Assembly: GCA_964535025.1 (NCBI GenBank)
Contig: CAZHRW010000043.1
Span: forward strand, 1-5,084
Length of the DNA: 5,084 nucleotides
DNA from: JAAYZK01 sp964535025
GTDB taxonomy: Bacteria > Planctomycetota > Phycisphaerae > SM23-33 > FEN-1343
Reading direction: 5' to 3'
How positions within the stretch are numbered: position 1 is the first letter of the stretch; the number at the start of each line of letters is the position of its first letter. The notes under the pieces are model-generated. The model did not search any database and was not told the origin of the DNA. It was given only the letters and a program-made list of their open reading frames with translations. Below are positions 1-5,084 of the stretch, in pieces. Both the position numbers and the translations under genes were made by a program.

Positions 1-31
1 GGGGGGGGAGCCGCCCGCGCCCGCGCCCGCG

Positions 32-2773
32 GTGGGGGGGGTGGCCGATCGGTTCGGTATCGAGTTCTGCGGCCTCGAGGGCGAGGACTCGGCGATCGTG
101 ACGACGATCGACTTGCGCGACCTGGCGTGCTTTGACGGCCACCCGCTGCTGGACGAATGGAACCTGACCTACGCTCCGTTCGTCGTCGAGGTCCGCCCGC
201 CGGCCGAGGACCGCCAGGAGGGTGTCTGCCGTTTCTGCGGCTGCACGGAGGATCATGCCTGCATCACCGCCGATGGGCAGCCCTGCCATTGGCGGGCGCC
301 GGCGATCTGCTCGGCGTGCGCCGACGTGATCCTCGCGCCTGAGGAAGACGACCTGGACGTGGTCCTGGAATCGGTCGAGAAGCGGGCGGATCGGGATGGG
401 GCGCGCGACGCCCTGGAGAAGATCCTCGGCTTCGACACCGACCACTACCCCGTCGAACGGCCCTGGTGGACCGACCGGGTGGGCAAGGCGATCGACAGGC
501 TCAGGCCGGATGAGGGCGACGACGGCGAGACGACGGACAAACCTGACAAGCTCGCCCCCAAACCTGACAAGCTCGCACTCAAACCTGACAAGCTCGACAC
601 GAACGCTGAGAGGTCGGGTGCGCCGCGGGCGGACCTGGTGATGGTGCCGATCGACCAGATCGATGCGGGGCACAACGTCAGGCAGGTGATCGACGAGGCA
701 CCGCTGCTGCAGCTGACGGCGTCGATCGAACAGCTCGGGATGATCGAGCCCGTGGTGGTGCGAAAGCTCAGCAAGGCCGAGGCGGCCGGCGGCAAGCGGT
801 TCAGGATGGTCGCCGGCCACCGGCGACTGCTGGCGGCCGAGCGGGCGGGCGAGGAGTTCGTCGAGGCCAAAATCTACAGCGGCGTGGACGACCGCTGGGA
901 GTCGCGGGCAAGACTCGCCGAGAACGTCCAGCGAATGGACCTGGGACATATGGACCTGGCGCGGGTGTTCGGCGATGCCGTCGAGGCGGGGCTGACCGTC
1001 GGCCAGGTGGCCGAGGAGGCCCACGTGTCCGACGACATGGTCCGCCGACACCTGGCGTTGCTGAGACTGGCCGAGCCGATCGGCGAACTGGTGGCGTCGG
1101 GGCGACTGCCCGTGCACCAGGCGGCGCTGATCGCCAGGGTGGGCGACCCGGACAGGCAGATGAACCTGGCCGAGAGCTGCTGCCATATGACCTGGGACGG
1201 CGAGAAAACCGGGTGGAAAAAGAGGCCGCCGTACGGACATAAGGAGGGCGACCCCGAAGATTACGTCATGCCGATGCGGGAACTCCGCCAAGCGGTGAGC
1301 ACCGCCTTGTGCGGCCTGGCGGCGTGCGGATGGCTGAAGGTCGAGGCCGCGGCGGCGGCGTGGGCGGCGAAAACCGGCGAGGCGATCGAACGGTTCGAAG
1401 GCGAGACGGCGATCTGCGAGCTCGGGGGGATCGCGGGCCGGCGGCCGTGCGCGGGCTGCCCGGACAACTCGGCGACGTACGCCGACCAGCCGGGCCTGTT
1501 CGCCGGCGTGCACCCCCAAGGCAGCGACAAAAGGGGGTACTGCACGAACAGGCCGTGCTATGAGACCAAGACGGCCGCGTGGGAAAAGGTCAAGACCGAG
1601 CGGAAGAAGAAGGAGGCGAAGAAGACCAAGGCCAAGATCACCCAGGCCAAAAAGGCCGGCCTGGACGTCTGCGAACTGTGCGGCAAGGTCGCCGATGCCG
1701 ACCAGACGTTCGAGCCCTGCGAGGCCGCCGGGGGCGTCAAGGTTTGCCCCAAGTGCGCCGAGAAGGCGGCGAAACGACAGGCGTCGGCGCGACGAGCGGA
1801 GAGCGGCTATCAGGCCAAGCAGAGGAAACGCGAACAGCTCGAGGCGAGCTTCCCGGCGACGGCCGCGCAGCGGGCGGCGCTGGCGCTGTGGGAGCGGGGA
1901 CAACGGGCCGCGGCGGCGATTCGGGGCCAGATCCTCAAGGCGGCCAACACCGAGGACCTCCGCGAGGCGGCGTGGGCGAGCTGCTGCGGACTGGCGACGG
2001 CGGGGGGCGCCGACGGTGTCAGCGAGATCGTGATCGATACCGGCGAACTGGCGCCGATCGCGCTGAGAGGCGACGGCGACGGGATCGGCCAGGACGCCGA
2101 GGGGCTGGTAAGGCTGTGGGATGTGGCGTCCATGCAGGATGCCAGCTACGGCGGCGAGACGAGATGGGAGATGCTGTACAAGCCCGGCGTGCAGCACTGG
2201 TCGGCGAATGTGGTCAATGTGCCCATGGAACCCGAGGCGGCGGCGCTGTGCGAGCTGTTCGAGGAGATCATCCGCTGGTGGGGGCTGGGGCCTGAGGTCC
2301 CGCCGAAGCCGACGGCGGCGGAGACGACGGGTGGTGAAACCGAAGGCTCCGACGGTGAAACGACGACGCCGGCGGCCGGGTCGTTCGTGAGGTCGCTCGA
2401 AACCATCCCGGCGACGATTCTGCGGGTCGAATCGGCCGATCCGGGGCCGATCGAGGGCCGCGGGGCCGATGGGAGGGTCTTCGAAGTCACCACACGGGTC
2501 GAACCGGCCGACGAAGCGGAGATCTCCGCGTGGCGGAACGAGCGGGAGAGCCGTGTGCTTAACGCGATCCGCCAGGGCCGCAAGAAAGAGGCGATGGCGA
2601 TGATCGACCTCGAGCTGGACGACGAGGGGGATTGGCTGACGCCGGCGGAGCTGCTGTTCATGCTCCGTACCGCACAATCGGGCGGACTTACCGGCGACTG
2701 GCGACGGGCGGCCGTGGCCAGGCGGATCAAGGCGCTCGAGGGTGAGCTGGGGGGGGAGGAGGCGACGGCGTGA
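32..2773 (+). CDS. Large ParB/Spo0J-family protein with Cys-rich (zinc-finger-like) modules, possibly 5'-partial
   Basis: A ParB-type DNA-binding protein, likely used for partition or for transcription control of a mobile element. Residues 66-96 form a Cys-rich module (C66, C69, C71, C77, C85, C93, C96; CRFCGCT, then CSAC) of a kind seen in phage proteins. Residues 170-188 carry three KPDKLA-type repeats. Residues 200-380 are the ParB core: a strand with NVR near 215-217, GHRRLLAAERAG at 262-273 and ENVQRMDL at 297-304, the two motifs that bind nucleotide in ParB CTPases. A helix-turn-helix follows at about 321-345. Residues 473-509 hold CxxC and CTNRPC, resembling the Cys cluster of plasmid ParB relatives. 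A Lys/Glu-rich stretch (520-541) leads to a CxxC...CxxC ribbon (C547, C550, C572, C575). Residues 755-783 are a Thr/Gly/Glu-rich linker, and 784-913 are unrecognised. GTG at 32 is the first start in the window; GTG at 41 is an alternative. The frame is open to base 2, so the true start may lie upstream. The family call is firm; the biological role is inferred. Confidence 0.88.
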   Translation: MGGVADRFGIEFCGLEGEDSAIVTTIDLRDLACFDGHPLLDEWNLTYAPFVVEVRPPAEDRQEGVCRFCGCTEDHACITADGQPCHWRAPAICSACADVILAPEEDDLDVVLESVEKRADRDGARDALEKILGFDTDHYPVERPWWTDRVGKAIDRLRPDEGDDGETTDKPDKLAPKPDKLALKPDKLDTNAERSGAPRADLVMVPIDQIDAGHNVRQVIDEAPLLQLTASIEQLGMIEPVVVRKLSKAEAAGGKRFRMVAGHRRLLAAERAGEEFVEAKIYSGVDDRWESRARLAENVQRMDLGHMDLARVFGDAVEAGLTVGQVAEEAHVSDDMVRRHLALLRLAEPIGELVASGRLPVHQAALIARVGDPDRQMNLAESCCHMTWDGEKTGWKKRPPYGHKEGDPEDYVMPMRELRQAVSTALCGLAACGWLKVEAAAAAWAAKTGEAIERFEGETAICELGGIAGRRPCAGCPDNSATYADQPGLFAGVHPQGSDKRGYCTNRPCYETKTAAWEKVKTERKKKEAKKTKAKITQAKKAGLDVCELCGKVADADQTFEPCEAAGGVKVCPKCAEKAAKRQASARRAESGYQAKQRKREQLEASFPATAAQRAALALWERGQRAAAAIRGQILKAANTEDLREAAWASCCGLATAGGADGVSEIVIDTGELAPIALRGDGDGIGQDAEGLVRLWDVASMQDASYGGETRWEMLYKPGVQHWSANVVNVPMEPEAAALCELFEEIIRWWGLGPEVPPKPTAAETTGGETEGSDGETTTPAAGSFVRSLETIPATILRVESADPGPIEGRGADGRVFEVTTRVEPADEAEISAWRNERESRVLNAIRQGRKKEAMAMIDLELDDEGDWLTPAELLFMLRTAQSGGLTGDWRRAAVARRIKALEGELGGEEATA
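539..601 (+). repeat. Three tandem 21-bp in-frame repeats (KPDKLA heptads)
   Basis: Units at 539-559, 560-580 and 581-601 share the 17-base core AAACCTGACAAGCTCGM, where M is C, C and A in turn. The units encode KPDKLAP, KPDKLAL and KPDKLDT. The unit length is a multiple of three, so gain or loss of a copy keeps the frame. The repeat lies in the linker between the N-terminal Cys-rich module and the ParB core, and probably acts as a charged flexible spacer. The near-identity of the DNA suggests recent duplication. Confidence 0.95.
2755..2762 (+). promoter_or_regulatory. Ribosome binding site GGAGGAGG for the 2770 gene
   Basis: A strong Shine-Dalgarno sequence ends 7 bases before the GTG at 2770. 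It supports that GTG start, which overlaps the stop of the ParB-like gene. The site sits directly on an eight-G tract (2749-2756) inside the end of the ParB-like coding region. Confidence 0.75.
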
Positions 2774-2982
2774 GCACCACACCCACAGAGGCGCAGAGGC
2801 GGTACATGGCGACGGCAGCACGAATCACGGACACCGGCGGGCATCCGGCCTTTTGCATCGACGCGCCAGGTCGCGCCGACACAGGTAGGGCGTGTTTGTA
2901 TCGCGGGTGGCTGGAAGTCGCCGACGTGGCGTGGGTCCGCCTCACACCCGCGGGCAGAGCCGCCTTGGAGAACAGGCGATGA
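2770..2982 (+). CDS. Small protein, possible winged-helix fragment
   Basis: A 70-residue protein of unknown function. The GTG start overlaps the upstream stop (GTGA, 2770-2773) and follows a strong GGAGGAGG site, so translation is probably coupled to the ParB-like gene. Residues 43-67 read LYRGWLEVADVAW followed by VRLTPAGRAALE. This resembles the end of many winged-helix proteins, where a helix and a beta wing precede LTxAGRxAL. Small phage proteins with this ending are common. The segment before it has no clear recognition helix and the protein is short, so DNA binding is only a possibility. There is no signal peptide or membrane segment. Reality as a gene is supported by the tight overlaps on both sides and the ribosome site. 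Confidence 0.72.
   Translation: MSTTPTEAQRRYMATAARITDTGGHPAFCIDAPGRADTGRACLYRGWLEVADVAWVRLTPAGRAALENRR
2967..2970 (+). promoter_or_regulatory. Ribosome binding site GGAG for the 2979 gene
   Basis: GGAG lies 8 bases before the ATG at 2979. It favours this start over the in-frame GTG at 2892, which would overlap the previous gene by 91 bases and add an Arg-rich shadow peptide. Confidence 0.6.
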
Positions 2983-3263
2983 GCGAAAACGACAAGGCGA
3001 CGGTCAATCATGAGCTGGTGATCGCGGCGGCGATGTGGATGGCGGGGTTCGCGATGACGTGCGATGTGGAGACGATCCGGGCGACGTGGTCGGCGATGCT
3101 CAGCAACGAGACGGTCGTGCCGATCTTCGATCCGACGCGGCACCTCAAGCACGGCCGGGACGGCGAGGCCGGGCGGAAGATAGTGCAGGCCTTCCTGCGG
3201 TTCCGCCGGGACCTTGAAGGCGTCAAGGACGAGCTTCTGGCGGAAATGGAAGGGACGGGATGA
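2979..3263 (+). CDS. Hypothetical protein, 94 residues
   Basis: I do not recognise this protein. The ATG overlaps the previous stop (ATGA, 2979-2982), and its own stop overlaps the next start (ATGA, 3260-3263), so it sits inside a coupled gene string. Residues 11-45 (HELVIAAAMWMAGFAM onward) look helical with mild hydrophobicity, too short and too mixed to call a membrane segment. A loop near 46-60 contains PIFDPTRHLKHG, and residues 60-92 form a charged, probably amphipathic helix (IVQAFLRFRRDLEGVKDELL). The composition suggests a small, soluble, mostly helical cytoplasmic protein, perhaps a partner of the neighbouring radical SAM protein. That partnership is inferred from gene order alone. 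Confidence 0.75.
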   Translation: MSENDKATVNHELVIAAAMWMAGFAMTCDVETIRATWSAMLSNETVVPIFDPTRHLKHGRDGEAGRKIVQAFLRFRRDLEGVKDELLAEMEGTG

Positions 3264-4087
3264 GCGGTCCGAGGGAAACGCGGGAGTGGGCGGAAAACAG
3301 CGCGAACGTCTGCCTGGGATGCCGGCACGGGTGCCTGTACTGCTATGCGGCGGAGATCGCGGCGAGATTTGGGCGGCGGGCGCGGGACGGCTGGAGCGAC
3401 TCGGAGCGGGTGAACCGGGCGGCGGTCGAGTCGCTGAAGGGCAGGCGGTTCGGCGGGCGGGTGATGTTCCCGGCGACCCATGATATCACGCCCGGCAACT
3501 GGGAGGCATGCCTCCAGGCGCTGGGATACCTGCTGGCGGCGCATAACGACGTGCTGGTGGTGACCAAGGGCGGAGAGGCGGTGGTCAACCTGGTCGGGAT
3601 GGAAATGCACGACGCCGGGCTGCAGCGCGATGGGTGCCGGTGGCCTAAGCCCGAAATGCGGTTCTCGATCACCTGCGAGGACGATCGTATTCGGGAGTTC
3701 TGGGAGCCGGGGGCGCCGACGATCGGCGAGCGGTTCGGCGGGCTGAAATGGGCCTGCCATTGGGGGATGCCCACCAGCGTGAGCGTCGAGCCGCTGCTGG
3801 AGCCGCACGCGGCCGTGGAGATGGTCAGCGGCCTTGAGACGTTCTGCCGCAGCGACGCCCATGGCCGTGGCGGTGAGATCTGGATCGGCAAGGCCAGGCA
3901 GCTCAAGCGGCGGACGGCCTGGGCGCGGGGGCGGGTGACCGGGCTCGACCGGGCCGTCAGGCACCTGGAGGCCGAACAGGCCGACGATGTCGTGATGGGC
4001 GTCTATGAGAAGCTGAAGGATCACCCCAAGGTGCGGTGGAAGGATAGCTATGCGGCGGTGATCCGCAGGCACGGCGGCGAGATCTGA
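3260..4087 (+). CDS. Phage-type radical SAM protein (spore photoproduct lyase-like fold, function unknown)
   Basis: A 275-residue radical SAM enzyme, expected to bind a 4Fe-4S cluster and cleave S-adenosylmethionine to make a 5'-deoxyadenosyl radical. The cluster motif is intact: C21-x3-C25-x2-C28 in GCRHGCLYCYA, with an aromatic residue before the last Cys as usual. C18 is a further nearby Cys. Downstream segments typical of the radical SAM proteins found in phages follow: VMFPATHDITPGN (68-80), a strand VLVVTK (98-103), MRFSITCEDD (133-142), REFWEPGAP (145-153) and TSVSVEPLLEP (172-182). The length suits a compact radical SAM core with a short C-terminal helical end. The substrate is unknown. 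The spore photoproduct lyase-like branch suggests nucleic acid, but this is inference. The ATG overlaps the previous stop and follows a purine-rich GGAAGGGA. The stop at 4085-4087 is followed directly by a GTG. Confidence 0.88.
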   Translation: MSGPRETREWAENSANVCLGCRHGCLYCYAAEIAARFGRRARDGWSDSERVNRAAVESLKGRRFGGRVMFPATHDITPGNWEACLQALGYLLAAHNDVLVVTKGGEAVVNLVGMEMHDAGLQRDGCRWPKPEMRFSITCEDDRIREFWEPGAPTIGERFGGLKWACHWGMPTSVSVEPLLEPHAAVEMVSGLETFCRSDAHGRGGEIWIGKARQLKRRTAWARGRVTGLDRAVRHLEAEQADDVVMGVYEKLKDHPKVRWKDSYAAVIRRHGGEI

Positions 4088-4210
4088 GTGAGCGGCGGGC
4101 GGATGGACAGGCCCGCGGCAATTGAGGCTACGGATGGCGAGACGGACCCAGACGACGACGAGCCCACCGACGGCAGCGCGGCGGAGACGCCGACGGCGGC
4201 CGAGGCGGAT
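4088..4210 (+). other. Coding-like stretch in the frame of the radical SAM gene, status unclear
   Basis: Directly after the radical SAM stop, a GTG at 4088 opens a frame in phase with that gene. Up to about 4210 it has many GNN codons and mostly G or C in third position. It encodes an acidic peptide rich in Asp, Glu, Thr and Ala (for example ETDPDDDEPTDG). Past 4211 the same frame becomes Arg/Pro-rich and looks like a shadow of the next gene, ending at 4384. The stretch could be a small overlapping gene, the N-terminus of the next gene joined by a +1 frameshift, or non-coding spacer. No clear ribosome site precedes the GTG. Confidence 0.3.
4124..4127 (+). promoter_or_regulatory. Possible ribosome binding site GAGG for the 4134 start
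   Basis: GAGG sits 6 bases before the ATG at 4134. The later ATG at 4209 has a GAGG only 3 bases away, which is too close for good use. This favours 4134 as the start of the last gene. Confidence 0.4.
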
Positions 4211-5084
4211 GGTGTGGGCGGTCCGGCGATGGGCCCAATGGTACGAGCCCGACCGCGAGGGCTCGGAGTTCGGCAGTCAGTACGCCGCCCAGTACGTGCG
4301 GCTGTGGGCCGCGGGCAACTATCACGTGCCCCGCCACGCGGTCCGCGGACAACGGGCGGCCATGAAACGCGAAGGAGGATTTGAGCTGATCGGGATCGCC
4401 GATGAGCTGCTGCTGATGGCCGCGGACCGGCCGTGGGAGCAGCGAGGGCGATTGGTGAACCACCTCGGAGCGCCTGCCAGCGAGGCCGATATCGCTGAGA
4501 TCCTAGGCTCCGACATCCAAACGGTGAGATGGGCGCTGCGGACGCTCAGCTCGCCCGAGATCGATTTCCTGGAACGCGTCGAGGTCAGGGACCTCCGCGC
4601 GGCCGATCGGGCCGGAGAGGCCGCCGCAGGCGATGCGGCAGGCCCCGGCGACGAGCGGCCGGTCGATCGCTCCCCAGCGGCCGAGGCAGACGGTGCACGA
4701 GGCCCCGGAGCGGATGTCCAGCCCACGCCCGCCGGACGCGGCGGAGACCCCCCCCACGAGGTGCCACGGGTTGAGGCTACGCCTCCCCTAAACCGCCAGG
4801 ACGCCCGCAGGGCCGCGACCGCCGGGGAGGTCGGTCGCACCGGCGAGGGCGTGGCGTCGAGCGGTTGCCGCCAAGACCAAGATCAAGATCAAGACCAAGA
4901 TCTAGATAAAGAGAAAGGCGCCGGCCTTGCGGCCGGCGGCAAGGCGGCTGCGCCGGAAGAGCGCAGCGAAAGAACGGCGCTGGAGACCGAGGGTGGGGCG
5001 CAGAGCGCGGGCGCGGGCGCGCGAGGGCCAGAGGCCGGGGCGACGGGCGAGGGCCAGGGCCGGGCCGGCGGCGAGGCGGACGCC
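4134..5084 (+). CDS. Putative replication-organizer-like DNA-binding protein, 3'-partial
   Basis: At least 317 residues, open to the right edge. The N-terminus has a seven-Arg run (16-22). Residues 31-108 form a mixed domain beginning RRWAQWYEPDREG, with helices around AQYVRLWAAG and GIADELLLMAADRPW. Residues 115-138 (ASEADIAEILGSDIQTVRWALRTL) fit a helix-turn-helix, followed by SSPEIDFLERVEV, which fits a wing. A DNA-binding winged helix followed by a long disordered linker matches the general plan of phage replication initiators and replisome organizers, though no diagnostic motif is visible. From about 155 onward the protein is low-complexity (Ala, Gly, Glu, Arg, Pro), with a QD repeat at 247-256 and then LDKEK. 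A C-terminal domain may lie beyond the window. Start choice: ATG 4134 has the better ribosome site; ATG 4209 would remove the Arg run. The frame is open back to 4092, with a stop at 4089-4091. The open frame is well supported; the function is tentative. Confidence 0.65.
   Translation, partial: MARRTQTTTSPPTAARRRRRRRPRRMVWAVRRWAQWYEPDREGSEFGSQYAAQYVRLWAAGNYHVPRHAVRGQRAAMKREGGFELIGIADELLLMAADRPWEQRGRLVNHLGAPASEADIAEILGSDIQTVRWALRTLSSPEIDFLERVEVRDLRAADRAGEAAAGDAAGPGDERPVDRSPAAEADGARGPGADVQPTPAGRGGDPPHEVPRVEATPPLNRQDARRAATAGEVGRTGEGVASSGCRQDQDQDQDQDLDKEKGAGLAAGGKAAAPEERSERTALETEGGAQSAGAGARGPEAGATGEGQGRAGGEADA
4872..4907 (+). repeat. Hexamer repeat CAAGAY encoding a Gln-Asp tract
   Basis: Five copies of CAAGAC or CAAGAT are followed by a degenerate sixth copy CTAGAT, giving (QD)5 then LD in the last gene. 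A tract of alternating polar and acidic residues ending in DKEK is typical of linkers in phage replication proteins. The A-rich patch stands out from the surrounding GC-rich sequence and could slip by whole hexamers without changing frame. Confidence 0.93.

Noticed and set aside
1..31. Possible promoter or ribosome site before the first gene
   Set aside because: The stretch is GC-only apart from one A, has no -10 or -35 likeness, and its G tract is too far from the GTG at 32. The coding frame is open across it.
539..601. The three 21-bp repeats as a parS-like centromere or iteron array for the ParB-like protein
   Set aside because: The units are in frame inside the coding region, encode a clean heptad spacer, and lack the palindromic symmetry expected of parS. 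Protein-level duplication explains them better.
1579..2295. Forward open frame of 238 codons in another phase inside the ParB-like gene
   Set aside because: It is Gly/Arg-rich with no domain, while the overlapping frame carries the Cys ribbon and continuous coding signal.
2146..2844. Reverse-strand open frame of 232 codons, Ser-rich, across the end of the ParB-like gene
   Set aside because: Composition is typical of antisense shadows in GC-rich DNA, no motif is visible, and it crosses a well-supported forward gene junction.
3008..4072. Long reverse-strand open frame of 354 codons opposite the radical SAM gene
   Set aside because: It is rich in Pro, His and Arg and mirrors a strong GC third-position gene. 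The forward strand has an intact radical SAM motif and overlaps its neighbours, so the reverse frame is a shadow.
44..4664. Cyanobacterial HIP1 octamer (GCGATCGC) as a host marker
   Set aside because: CGATCG is common, but I do not see the full octamer repeated, so it does not point to a cyanobacterial host.
4919..4938. Perfect 8-bp GC stem with a TTGC loop, as a possible terminator
   Set aside because: It has no following T tract and lies inside an open coding frame that continues past it. Alternating GCC and GGC codons explain it.

Overview
This is a GC-rich window (roughly two thirds G+C by eye). One strand is coding throughout and the genes are packed with stop/start overlaps. The gene set is ParB-like regulator or partition protein, two small orphan proteins, a phage-type radical SAM protein and a replication-organizer-like DNA-binding protein. 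It looks like the early or replication block of a phage, prophage or plasmid-like element from a high-GC bacterium. No sequence marker identifies the host. There are no rRNA or tRNA genes, no CRISPR array and no recognisable transposase.

Layout: (1) Positions 1 to 2773 hold a very large ParB/Spo0J-family protein, at least 913 residues against about 300 for a typical ParB. Its frame is open to the left edge, so the true start may lie outside. It joins an N-terminal Cys-rich module, three KPDKLA heptapeptide repeats, a ParB nucleotide/DNA-binding core with helix-turn-helix, two more Cys clusters and an unrecognised C-terminal region. (2) A 70-residue protein follows with a GTGA overlap; it may be part of a winged helix. 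(3) A 94-residue orphan follows with an ATGA overlap. (4) A 275-residue radical SAM protein with an intact CX3CX2C cluster motif follows, again with an ATGA overlap. (5) From about 4134 to the right edge runs a protein with a basic N-terminus, a helix-turn-helix segment and a long low-complexity tail containing a Gln-Asp repeat. It is cut off by the window end.

The first four genes share overlapping stop and start codons, so they are probably one transcript with coupled translation. The clearest oddities are the multi-zinc-cluster architecture of the ParB-like protein, the radical SAM enzyme between a ParB and a replication-type gene, an unexplained change of coding-like frame between 4088 and 4211, several eight-base G or C tracts, and a marked excess of GATC. 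No function beyond the family level can be assigned with confidence to the small proteins or the terminal domains.
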